DNA of 64,000 nt from Rhizophagus irregularis. Its lineage: Eukaryota > Glomeromycota > Glomeromycetes > Glomerales > Glomeraceae. Shown piece after piece: positions 54,131 through 64,000 of this stretch (positions are counted from its first letter, which is position 1; every line of letters starts with the position of its first letter). Made by a program: the position numbers and the translations under genes. The notes beneath the pieces are model-generated. The model searched no databases, was not told the origin of the DNA, and was given only the letters and a program-made list of their open reading frames with translations. The stretch covers positions 62,001 through 126,000 of the forward strand of contig NC_089432.1 of the NCBI RefSeq assembly GCF_026210795.1, given 5' to 3'.

Positions 54131-54283
54131 TATGCGAAAATTAATATGTCGCACAGACTTGCCTTGTGATCTGCCTATTTTTGTCGCACAATCAGTGGCT
54201 CAGCAAAAATTGATGATCGTCTCTCCGCAATGCCTGACCTGTTGATCATATTCTCCGGGACTAGGGCACCTGTCTGTTGACCT

Positions 54284-54880
54284 TTAGCGTTTCCGACACT
54301 TGTCCGCGACGAGGACCATGTCGTTTTTTATGTCAATGACAGTATCCTTGTCAACAACCTCGTCAATATCATCTTCAAGTGATTTAAGACGGGAGCAGTT
54401 TTCCTCGCCGGATGAATGTTTTTGTCGTACCATGTCATTTGTCATTTTAGTGATGTGTCCTAATACTAACCGCACGTCTAAACAGATAATACGTTATATA
54501 TGCTATATCTTGTTTGAAAAAATAAATTCTCACCTTGACCGATTCTCCAGGATCGCCTTCTCTTGCCCTTCTGGGCACTCTACAGAAGCTAGTAGTGAAT
54601 AATAAAATGCCTCTACTAAGTCATAAAAGGCTTTTGGAATGTTTGGTACAGGGCATTTCATAAATGCATCAATACTAGTCTTAGAACTTATGACCATTTT
54701 AGCTAATGCCTTTATACTTTTTATTGCATCCTCTACATCTTTAAAGAGACCTCTCTGAATTGTAACATGCACTAGGTCATCGATATATTCTTTACTATGT
54801 ATATCATAGATTGGATCGTCTTCCATTTTAACTACTGAGAAAAAAATATAATTTATTATTAATATATGCCTAAGTATCAC
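54284..54880 (-). CDS. Unknown helical protein, probably two exons
   Basis: Minus-strand ORF 54880-54530 (likely start at the internal Met of KMEDDPIYDIHSKEYIDDL) ends AILENRS at a GTGAGA donor. A second piece, 54475-54284, follows a CTGTTTAG acceptor and is Asp/Lys-rich (EDDIDEVVDKDTVIDIKND). The obvious splice leaves the second piece out of frame by one base, so an indel or a different junction is likely. It is adjacent to the 3' end of PolB. Not recognised. Confidence 0.4.
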
Positions 54881-54899
54881 TAAACTATTCTATATCATT

Positions 54900-57800
54900 C
54901 TAATATTTCTCTGGTAATCTGGTTCCTATAGCTATTTTTTCTGCTGTCTCATGACTTGTGCCACGCTCAAGAAGTTTCTTATATACTTTAATACGCCAGT
55001 GTCCGAATGGTAAGGAGGATATACCATCTGACCAAATCCAGCGTTTTGTATCAATTGGGGATAATGCCTTCTTCTCTGACTCAATTAGTGATATTACATG
55101 ATTTTTTGTACGCATTCCTACATTCTTGGCATAGAAGATATTATTTTCAAAAAGACAGTCCCGATATACTTGAGTCATAGGATCGAAGATTTCATCTTTT
55201 TCTACTGTATCATCTAATAAAGTTCCACCTAAAGATGGGAAATATGTGTCCTTAGCCATATCACTCATACCCTTCTTGCTTACTCCTTTATGTTTGGACT
55301 TTGTAGACTTGTCAGCCAAGATATAGTGGTAAGATTTTGCACGGATGTGGTAGGATTCAGTAATTACATTTCCAGGAGTCTCATCCTTGAAAAGTCCGAT
55401 AGTCTTGGTATCATTAAGGTCAAAGAGATCTGGACGCTCTGCCATATCCTTGTAAATATCTTCTGTCTCAACATGGTAGATAAAGGAGTCAGTATCCATA
55501 TATCCAAGTCGTGCCTTGTCTCCATACTTCTCCTTGACAAAACCATACCAGAAGCAGTACATTAAGAGTTTACTGAGACCGAGGACTGATGCACCAATGA
55601 TAATAGGCTTATTGAGAATAACACTAGCCTTACCCATATGTGCTCCTACAAGTGTGTTGCCAAGTTGACGAGCATACTTGAAGGAGGGCTTGCGGATTTT
55701 CTTAAGGAATTTCTTCTCATCATTTTCATTGATCATTCTCATAAGCTTGACATCCTGATATTTACGTACATTCTCCATAGTCTTGCCATAGACTGAGTTA
55801 TTCATGAGTTTAAAGAAGTCTTTCTCAAATGAATTCTTGGATTGTTGACGTAAATTTGTATTTTTTGCAATATAAGGAGCTAACCAGTTATCCTGATCAA
55901 ATGATAGGACTTGTGTAATCTCATCTACAACCATGCCTAACTTAATGTAATACTGGAGCTCTTGGTAATGTATGACATAATCTTCATGTTTACCAAGATG
56001 TGGAACTAACTTCTCTGTTTCAGGGAATCGCCCTCCATCTAAGTTATTAACAAGTTTGGTTATATATGGACTTAACCTATCCTTTTTTACAGCTATACTA
56101 TTAACTGCAGGAGGTAAATCTTGTAGATAATCATGAGTCTTAAGAGGGAAGTGCGCTTTGATATTTAGGAAGTAACCACGGGCAGCATCTGGTTTTGTAT
56201 TAAGAATTACATTAAGTATTTGCTTCTGCTTATCTGGATTCTGTTTGAAATATTCTGGAGATGCTTCCCATCTGTAATTACCAATAGGTAAGTACTGGCT
56301 CATAGCCCATCCATACAGATTGTTTGCATCTACATAGGAAATCCAAGTAGTAGGTTTAGAGGGATTAAAGGAGTCACCCATCTTAGGGTTATTGGCTTTT
56401 AAGAAACGGTGTCCAGCCATAGCTATTCCTCCACGTTTAGCCTTTTCAGTAAAATCATGCATGGTCATGTCAGTGAATAGCTCTATCCTGATTCCAGTCA
56501 TCTTGAGCATGCCATCCCAAGAAAGTGCTGGAGCAGAGACATAATGACTTGGGTCAAGTCCATAATGATGCATCGCTGTCTGTCGAAATTTTGTCCAGAC
56601 ATCTGCTAGGAGAAGAACATCAGTCTTAAGGTAAAGGTCATGATACTCGCCCAAGTTCTTGCAGCCAAATTCCTTCCAAACTTTTTGTGCATGTTTGTAA
56701 TTATTCTGAGTGATCTCTCCTCCAAGAGTACTATAAAAGTCATGAATAGATGGGAGTTCTGTCTCCTTGAAACGATCATGTGAATCAATATATTCATAAG
56801 GATAAACCCCCTTACGTGTGATTAGGTCAATATGTTCAGACGAGAAGTTTTTAAAGTGTCGCTTTGTGAGAGGTTTATCTGTCCCTAAATTCTTTGCAAG
56901 GTTTGCAAGACTGGAGGCCATGAACTGCATGCTGTCAATGTACTTGAATTGCCCTACCTTCATGGATTTGTAACGTTCGAATGTCTCTGCAATAACTTTG
57001 ATTTAATGTGCTCCAATTGATCGTCCAACAGATTCACAAACTAAATGGGAGTCATAGCCACGGAAATTGTGGAAGACTACAGGAATTGGAGTCTTCCATG
57101 CTTCAATTTGAAGCTTAAGATTGCATGCATTATGAGCAGCCCCACGAAATTTACCTGTGATGTGGCAGTGATCCCAAACTTTTTTGTCCTGATCGAAATT
57201 TCCATTACATATCCAACAATTAACTGCTTCAGTGAATTCCTTTTTAGCTTCCTCTGTTACAATACGTTCTACTTTTACTTCTAAAACATCATTAATCCTT
57301 CTTAATTCTTTATCAAGTCTGCGGACAAACTCTTCTGTTGCATTTGGTCCTCGGTATAAAAATGGCCCCCATGTCTCATCAGTTTCAATCCAGTGGACCA
57401 TATAGCAGAAGCTATTAGCCTTTTGCTCCATAATCTTATGCATATTTCCACCATAGTTTTCATTACACTTTCTATTATCAGCCTCAAAGTCTGCAATAAT
57501 TACACATGGAGCATACATTGTTCGGTTAAAATTCTTAAACTCCTCAAAATCATTCTTACCTTTAACTGGTAACTCAACTCTTTGTGGTGCCTCACCTAAT
57601 CCAAAACACCATTCCTGATGATTAGTTAGAGATTTAGACGATGGAAAGCTTTGGAAGCACCGATTGCAAAGATACTTCTTTCCCTTGTGGGATGTATCTT
57701 TGTATATTAAAGCATCAGGATTCTTAATCCAAAGGAAGTGGTTCTTCTGACCATACTTCCCTTCATCTGATTTTGTAATATCTGTAAGGGCCATGAGGTG

Positions 57801-58958
57801 AATGATATGTTGACGGTTGTAATTTTTACTTGCAATAACAGGTTTTGGAATACCAGTTTTCTCCTCCCATTCCCATACATTAATGGAGATCTCAGGATTG
57901 AGGTCCTCAATCTTGCTAAATATGCGTGGACAAACAGGAGTGGGCATGGGAATTGCATTGAGATTGACTTGTTCCAAGTATGGCTTAAATTTTTCTGCCT
58001 GAAAGATTCGCTCAAGTTTTTGTGTATGTCCATCTTTATATGCAAAGTAAGCACCTAAAGCCCCTTGCAAACATTTTTCAGAAGGCAAACCTGTGTCCGG
58101 ATCTATGAGATCTTTGTTATCCGGATTGATAGTGCACTTCTTATTTGCAAGTGCCTTAGGTGTGAGAATGTATGAGCCTCCTTCTGCTCGGCGGTAAGTA
58201 TACGTCTCAATAGTTAATATATCTATACTAACAATTTTCCAACCAGACCCTCCTTTCATAAATTTGACAATTTTATCTGTGATATCCACTGCTGATTTCG
58301 TTAAATGATCATCTATATCATTCTTTAAAAGAAGTACACGCATGACTCCTCTATGATAAACTTGCTTATATGTTCCACTATTATCTGTATATGTAGCCAA
58401 TATAGTGATAGCTGATTTGATTTGCCCCTTTTCTTCAAGTTCACTCTCAAGAATTTCTGTTATTTTCTGACGGGTATCAGCTATTATACTTGGGAAATAT
58501 GGTATATCTCTAACATTTGGTTTAAGATCAGCTTGCCATACTGTCTTATGTTTTAGAGATTTATGTGGACGTGCAGGATCATGACCTCTTTTTACAAATT
58601 GAATATCACACCATCTTCCTCTATAATCTCCTTGCATATAAGCAAACCATTCATTATCTGTTTGTGGAGCTCTTCTTCTTCGTGGAGTATATTGATTGTA
58701 ATCACCAGGTCCTGCTAACCATTTTGCTAGTTCATCAATTGTTAAGTTAGGAGTTTTCTCTGTATGAGATGGGATAACTTCAGGTGTGGGATCCTGGAGT
58801 TGCTCCGGTTGTGGTTGCAATTGTACAATCTCAGGTGTGGGATCCTGAGGTTTAGCTGCAGGTTTGCATAGAAACTTTCTATTTTGATGCCCACGAAGCT
58901 TTTGTGGAGTTGCAAAAGCCTTTCCACATCTATCACAAGTTCGATTACTTGTTGCCAT
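54900..58958 (-). pseudogene. polB: Type-B DNA polymerase with endonuclease VII-like insert, one in-frame TAA
   Basis: One frame of 1352 codons on the minus strand, with a single TAA at 57005-57003. It begins with a C2HC finger (CDRCGKAFATPQKLRGH) and has a second finger (CNRCFQSFPSSKSLTNH, near residue 430). The exonuclease box IIADFEAD is near 486. An endonuclease VII-like segment (DHCHITGKFRGAAHNACN, near 600) follows. After the TAA come motif A (YVDANNLYGWAMS), motif B (LMNNSVYGKTMEN) and motif C (YMDTDSFIYHV). All catalytic motifs are present, so only one base prevents a full-length DNA_pol_B_2 protein. Confidence 0.9.
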
Positions 58959-59030
58959 ACTGGTTGTGTACTAATAACCTAAAAATTTTTTTCTTCAATT
59001 AATAAATTCTAAAATGTTTCCCATCTTATT

Positions 59031-59715
59031 ACTATCAAAATCGGTATGAAAATAGGCTTCGTCAAAGAATCAGAGCAATTTATGATTAGGGTTAAATTTT
59101 GGTTAGACTTCATTGTCCCAGAATTTTTCGTATAGGAGGAAAAGCTTTAAAACATATCTAGTTGCCTTCCTGCTATACATTTTTGGTTAGACCTGGGTCA
59201 GATTTTTGGTTAGACTTCACTGTCCCAGATTTTTTCGTATAGCAGGGAAAGCTTTACAATATGTCTAGTTGCCTTCCTGCTATACATTTTTGGTTAGAGC
59301 ATGAATGGCTTAAATCATCGAATGAATCCCTTTTAGAGTATCATAAAAATAGTATGCCACAATGGATTGCTGAATCGTGCCATCGGTATTACAGACACTT
59401 CGTGTCCTTCATACCTTTGGCACTTATAAAGGCAATCTGATATAGCATAAAATTATGATACCCTGGAATGGATTCATGCGTGGTAATAATGCCTAGGAAT
59501 AAATGATGTTAATCTTATCTATAACGCTTTAGGGGGTTCTTTTTTAGCTATCAAGCAATAACATATCGGGAATCAAGGTTAGGTGGTCTGGGGATAGAAA
59601 AACAGGTATAGTGTTATCATATCAGAAAACAAGGCTAGGTGGTCTGGGGGTACACTAAATTATGGTTAGACTTATGTGATAGCCGCTGTCCCAGAACCCC
59701 CAAGATTGTCCTACT
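59031..59715 (-). repeat. Polinton 2 right terminal inverted repeat
   Basis: Reverse complement of 42736-43420 with few differences. It carries the duplicated 3' end of the Cys-rich ORF and the same internal 85-bp duplication. Confidence 0.93.
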
Positions 59716-60399
59716 GATCCATCCAGTCAATCTGATAAATTATCCGGATCAATCTGAATCTGGTCAAATTTTGGATGGATGACCGGATATCCAGATTGAC
59801 CAGATTCAGAGCATACTTCTACTTTAAAGATTTGAAACGATCACCTTGGAAGATGATCCTTTTTTCGAAATTGAGGTAAATTTTGCCATGCATAATAGCG
59901 AATTTGTTGATTTTAACAAAAATGATTGGGTGTAAATAATTCATGATGTAAATTTTATAACTAAGCCACTATTAATAAATAATTTGTGAAACCGTTATTT
60001 GTAATTAAACAGTGATAAATATTATTGTGATCCATTTTGGCTGATTTTCTGATAGGGTGCTTATTTTTGGTATTATTTAAAATGTGAAGGTGCTTATTTT
60101 TGGGGTGCTTAATATCAGCAAAATATGGTATTCCACAAATCTGCAAATATCCAAAGTACCACAATTCAATTGGGAATATTTGCGAGATTGCGGAATATTT
60201 GCGGATTTGTGGAATGTCTGCAAAAAAAACCAAAGTTTTTTTTAATGAAATATAATTTTTTAATTTAACTAATAAAAAATATATTTCCTCTTATTATTAA
60301 TCATAAAAAAAAATCATTTTTCATTAACAAAATTTAAAAAAAATGATTTTATTTTTTAGAAAAAGATGGATCGGTAATTGGAAAAAACTGTCAGAAACG

Positions 60400-61160
60400 G
60401 CATTTTCTCTTATTATAACTGCAAAAAAAATGCTGAAACTAATAGTTCTGGCAATTTTAATAAAAAAAATAAAAAAAAATGCCGGAAATAATAGTTTCAG
60501 CGTTTTTATAAAAAATTAAATAAAAAATGCCAAAATTAATAATTCTGGCGTTTTTATATAAAAAAAATAAAAATTGAAATGCCAGAACAAATAGTTCTGG
60601 CATTTTAATAAAAAAAAGTCAAAAAAAAATGCCAGAACTTATAGTTCTGGCATTTTTATATAAAAATTTAAAAAAACGTTAAGACCCATAGTTCTGGTGT
60701 TTTTATATAAAAAAAAATTAAAAGAAAATGCTGGAACTATAGTAGTTCTGACGTTTTTATATAAAAAAAAATTAAAGAAAATGCTGGAACCATAGCTCTG
60801 ACGTTTTTATATAGAAAAAAATCAAAGAAAATGCTAGAACTATAGTTTTGGCATTTTTATATAAAAAAAATCAAAAGAAAATACCAGAACTATGATTCCA
60901 GCGTTTTTATACAAAAAAAAATTAAAAGAAAACGTCAGAACCATAGTTCCAGCATTTTTATATAAAAAAAAATTAAAGAAAATACCGGAACTATAGTTTC
61001 GGCATTTTTATATAAGAAAAAATCAAAAGAAAATGACAGAACTATAGTTCCAGCGTTTTTTATATAAAAAAAATTAAAAGAAAATGCCAGAACTCATAGT
61101 TCTAGCGTTTTTATATAAAAAATTAAAAGAAAACTCCAGAACCTATAGTTCTGACATTTT
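60400..61160 (+). repeat. Palindromic minisatellite (about 13 units of about 58 bp)
   Basis: Each unit contains GCCAGAACTATAGTTCTGGC or a close variant, a perfect 20-bp palindrome, followed by TTTTTATATAAAAAAAATTA. Compensatory-looking changes on the two arms (for example CCGGAA with TTCGG) occur in several units. No splice-site-like motifs are present, unlike the three arrays described above. Confidence 0.85.
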
Positions 61161-61179
61161 TATAACTAACAGTTATGGG

Positions 61180-62538
61180 TAAAGATGTTAGCCGTAACTG
61201 TAATATTACAGATGTCGTATGTAATAGGTTGCAACCTATCTACATTAAAAAGCAAAAGTTGTAATGCTGTAATTAGGTTGTAATGCCATAATTAGGTCGT
61301 AATACTGTAATTAGGTCTTAATGCCGTAACTAATCCGTAATGCCGTAATTCCGAAATTACATATGTAATTTCGGCCAGAATTATGCACTTAATTTTAGCA
61401 GAAATTAACAAATATCCTAAAAAGGAAAGTGTTGTTACACAAAATTCTAGTGTCGTTCCCACTAAAATCAATTTTTGTGGAATGGCTATCGCCAAAAAAG
61501 GAAAGATCTGGATTCCCGTTTTGGCTGAATTATGATTTTCAGCTGAAATTACATGTTTAGGCTGCTCCAATTTAATAGTTTGTTTAACGTCCTAACTTTA
61601 TATAAAAATTGAGGGGAGGGAGGGGGTCAAATTAAGTAAACATTTAAAAATAAACATAGTTTTTTCTTTATTACTCAATGCATTTTTACTAAAAATACAT
61701 CTTAATTTATTACAGATAATGCAATTAATAAGTTTACATATATTACTTTTATTAATTATACCATTTTCTTTGGTAGATTCAAATACACTGGAAAGAAATT
61801 CTTTTAAATATTATACAGATTGGTGATGTTATTATAAGTCACGTGATATAACATATGTTTGTTTATTTTTAAAAATTTTTCAAAAATGTAGGGGGTGGTG
61901 ACGTTAAACAAACTATTAAATTGGAGTGGTCTTAAGTGAAATTACGTTAATTTTGGCCGGAATTATATTTCGGATTTCAGATTTCAGATTTTAGGAAATA
62001 TGTGACCGTGTAATTTCAATTTTAAGGGGTAAATAATATTAATAATAATAATAATAATAATAATTTTTTTTTTGTAAAAAAGTTTATATGTAAATTATGC
62101 ATAAAATCATCTAATTATTAAAGATATTATGCTAATTTAATATAAATTTTTTGAAAAAAACTTAATATTTCCCTCCTTCCACTTCCGACCACCCACCCCT
62201 AGGGATTTTAGTTCATTATATAATTTTTTTCTTTACATGAACGCGTATACAAAATACAAAAAAAAACGCGACGCGTCTTATGTACCCCTAAAAATTAAAA
62301 TTACACAACATATAAACTATTGTAATTTACTTTTATAATTCATTACTTTTATTTTAAATTTTTATGGCATTAAAAATTACGACATTACAGCCTAATTATA
62401 GTATTGCGACCTAATTACAGCATTACGACCCAATTACAGCATTACGGCCTAATTACAGTATTACGAAAAGTGTCATAACTGTAATGCTTTATGCTGTAAT
62501 ATTACGGCATCGGCCAATCAATTACGGCTAACATCTTT
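61180..62538. mobile_element. Mutator-like non-autonomous element, 1359 bp
   Basis: Ends TAAAGATGTTAGCCGTAA and the inverted match, flanked by perfect 9-bp duplications AGTTATGGG (61171-61179, 62539-62547). Subterminal repeats of TGCTGTAATTAGGT type occur at both ends. The interior holds the dispersed block, an (AAT)n microsatellite at about 62036-62060 and no transposase. Related by its ends to 13811-14357. Confidence 0.83.
61419..61508 (+). repeat. Conserved dispersed block, copy 3
   Basis: Same order as 8790-8880 and 29762-29853: AAAAAGGAAAG, GTTACACAAAA, then TGTGGAATGGCTATCGCC and AAAAAAGGAAAG. Confidence 0.75.
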
Positions 62539-62662
62539 AGTTATGGGCAGCCAATTAGAATTGCAGAATTGCGAGTTACTAACTGCAATTCAACTCCAAA
62601 ATCTGCAATATTGCAGATTTTAAAAATCATTTGCAGACCCATCCTTACTCCATATATAATTT

Positions 62663-63199
62663 CACAGGTCAAAAAGTGAAAAATCAGGCATCAATCAGGC
62701 ACCAATCGGTCACCAATCAGGTACCTGATTGGTGACAGATTGGTGCCTGATTGGCATTTTTGCCAAATACCGTCACCAATCAGGCAGTTTGCTAACTTTT
62801 GATCCAGTGATCAGAAAAGAGTAAAATATAGCTCATTGGAATCACCTCAACAAGACGAATCTAATGGTAGTAAAATCGCATTTTTAGGATTAATACATGA
62901 TGAGAAATTAAGTAAAATGTAAAAATAAAAATATATCATTTATATTTTATTTAATTTTTTATTAACTATTAATTCTAAAAATGTGATTTTACTACCATTA
63001 GATTCATCTTATTGAGACGATTCCAATGAGCTATATTTCATCCTTTTCTGATCACTAGATCAAAAGTTAGCAAACTGCCTGATTGGTGACAGTATTTGGC
63101 GAAAATGCCAATCAGGCACCAATCAGTCACCAATCAGTCACCAATCAGCTACTTGATTGGTGACCGATTGGTGCCTGATTTTTCACTTTTTGACCTGTG
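62663..63199. mobile_element. Foldback MITE family A, copy 2
   Basis: Ends CACAGGTCAAAAAGTG, perfectly inverted, flanked by TTT (62660-62662, 63200-63202). It has the same interior as 23151-23674: repeated ACCAATCAG/CTGATTGGT tracts, the GGAATCACCTCAACAAGACG motif and an AT-rich centre. Confidence 0.83.
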
Positions 63200-63202
63200 T
63201 TT

Positions 63203-64000
63203 GAAAAAATCAAGTATATATACATATATAGACAAATATATATAGAAATTCTAATTATCAGTTAAAAGTAACTTTAACTACAATTAATATAATGGTTAAA
63301 TTATTTTCAAATGGATTTTCTCAATCACAAGATGATTAGCTAATCAGATTTTACCTTATCTCATACTCAAAATTAGTAATATATACAATCACAATGATGT
63401 TATAGATGTCATATAAATATTTGCATATTACATTATCCCAGTAAAAAGTCATCATATGGAAATTGTACAATTTTTGTTTAGTTTTTGTAATTATTGTCCA
63501 ATTTTCATTCAGTATTCGTATAATTGAATCAAATTTTATTTTTTTGTAAAATTTAAATGTACAATTATTGTAAGATCTATTACATTTAATAAATAGAAAT
63601 TGTACAATTTTTATATTTTAAATTTGTAACTATTATTTATTATATTCATTTAAACAAAATTCGTACAATTTGTTCAATTTTTTAAATTTAGTTGAAAAAT
63701 TAATTATATTGATTTTCAGACTACTTTTGTAATGATTTTCGCGTTATAAAAATATGACTGTACATCAGTATATGATATAATCCGCAGTTCGATGACTTCA
63801 ATCAACTTTTTTCTTTTAAACTTTTTTTTCATTTTAAACTTTTTTTTTCTTTTAAACTTTTTTTTTAAATTTTTTTTACATTTTTCCCTTTTCCTTCAAT
63901 TCGTTTGCCCTTTTACTTTCCTTTGTACCTATATATGGCCTGGTAATTCTCTATTTTCGTATAAATACATAATTCGTAATTCTGGTAATTAATTACCAGA
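63203..64000. other. AT-rich stretch to the window end
   Basis: Degenerate TTGTACAATTTTT repeats occur at about 63460-63680, and TTTTCTTTTAAAC runs at about 63800-63870. No gene is supported. Confidence 0.5.

Larger units (their letters stand above)
42736..59715. mobile_element. Polinton 2 with Gag/protease module and CRN cargo
   Basis: A 16,980-bp element with about 685-bp inverted repeats beginning AGTAGGACAATCTTGGGGG. The flanks give GATCC on both sides (a 7-bp TGATCCA repeat if the end is taken one base further in). It encodes a large PolB with an endonuclease VII-like insert, an rve integrase, a coiled-coil/Gag/CCHC/retropepsin module, a conserved small protein and a Cys-rich protein. 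A block of CRN-type genes is also present. I find no SF3 helicase or A32-like ATPase, so it is either deleted or built on a smaller gene set than Polinton 1. Confidence 0.93.
40908..59821. mobile_element. hAT-like element with array 3, interrupted by Polinton 2
   Basis: The ends TAGAGGTGTGCTCC and TAGAAGTATGCTCT (complement) are flanked by identical 8-bp duplications CTTTAAAG (40900-40907, 59822-59829). The subterminal regions are rich in ATCCGGAT and GATCAGATTG motifs. Excluding Polinton 2 it is about 1.93 kb and consists mainly of the exon/intron-like array, with no transposase. TAGRGGTGTGC-type ends and 8-bp duplications are classic for hAT. Confidence 0.85.
39005..60236. mobile_element. 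pogo-like transposon, interrupted by nested insertions
   Basis: Its outer inverted repeats are about 180-190 bp and diverged. The left (39005-39190) contains CTGCAATTCCACAAATACTG and GGGTGCTTAG. The right (about 60050-60236), complemented, contains GCAGATTTGTGGAATACC and TTAAGCACCCC. A pogo-type transposase relic lies just inside the left repeat. A hAT-like element splits the body at 40908-59821. The exact ends and TA duplication are uncertain. Confidence 0.6.

Noticed and set aside
55290-58750. Plus-strand ORFs under the Polinton 2 PolB
   Set aside because: Shadows of the PolB coding strand without motifs.
1-64000. tRNA and rRNA genes
   Set aside because: No cloverleaf-compatible A and B boxes or rRNA core sequences were recognised by eye; a tRNA or covariance-model scan would settle it.

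Overview
The window is AT-rich, transposon-saturated eukaryotic DNA. Crinkler (CRN) genes, an OTT_1508-type deaminase-like gene, short GT-AG introns with CTAAC-like branch sites and Polinton/Maverick elements all suggest an early-diverging filamentous fungus. An arbuscular mycorrhizal Rhizophagus-like genome fits best. This is inference from gene families; no rRNA or other taxonomic marker is present.

Layout. (A) 1-18964: an eroded coding region (1-527 and 18411-18964) is split by a non-autonomous element (about 528-18410) that carries tandem exon/intron-like repeats. Polinton 1 (2028-17156, 460-bp terminal inverted repeats, TSD GTACA) sits inside that array. It carries an F-box-like ORF, an SF3 helicase, a decayed PolB, an F-box gene, small unknown genes, an A32-like packaging ATPase (minus strand), a coiled-coil/Gag-like/retropepsin module (plus strand), a chromodomain integrase (minus strand) and a zinc-ribbon gene. 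A 547-bp MITE with a 9-bp TSD interrupts its gag. (B) 18965-31400: foldback elements and MITEs, a PIF/Harbinger transposase relic, the intact deaminase-like gene and a CRN pseudogene. (C) 31834-37245: another array-bearing element with 8-bp TSDs, hit by a TTAA-targeting transposon (32598-36726) whose six-exon, 1079-residue transposase gene is intact. (D) 39000-60236: a four-level nest. A pogo-like element (decayed transposase) contains a hAT-like element with a third exon/intron-like array. That contains Polinton 2 (42736-59715, about 685-bp inverted repeats), which carries a CRN-type gene cargo. (E) 60240-64000: a palindromic minisatellite, a second 9-bp-TSD element and a second copy of a foldback MITE.

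How the genes fit together. Both Polintons pair the expected PolB and retroviral-type integrase with a retroelement-like structural module: coiled coil, Gag-like domain and retropepsin, plus a CCHC knuckle in Polinton 2. This module stands where other Polintons encode jelly-roll capsid proteins and a cysteine protease; I see neither of those. In both elements the Gag-to-protease junction is a -1 frame change on a run of adenines. Polinton 2 also holds a block with an intron-containing CRN gene, an intron-containing membrane/coiled-coil gene and a CRN-header-only gene. The upstream and downstream flanks of that block match sequence around the chromosomal CRN pseudogene at 26.5-27.5 kb, which suggests capture of host genes.

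The most unusual non-coding signal is the set of three arrays. Each unit has a GTAAGT donor, a palindrome containing a branch-site-like motif, a T tract and a TAG acceptor around a 41-59 nt pseudo-exon. In two of the three arrays the donor is also inside a hairpin. Most Polinton genes carry stops or frame changes, so these copies are probably inactive; the TTAA transposon looks potentially active.
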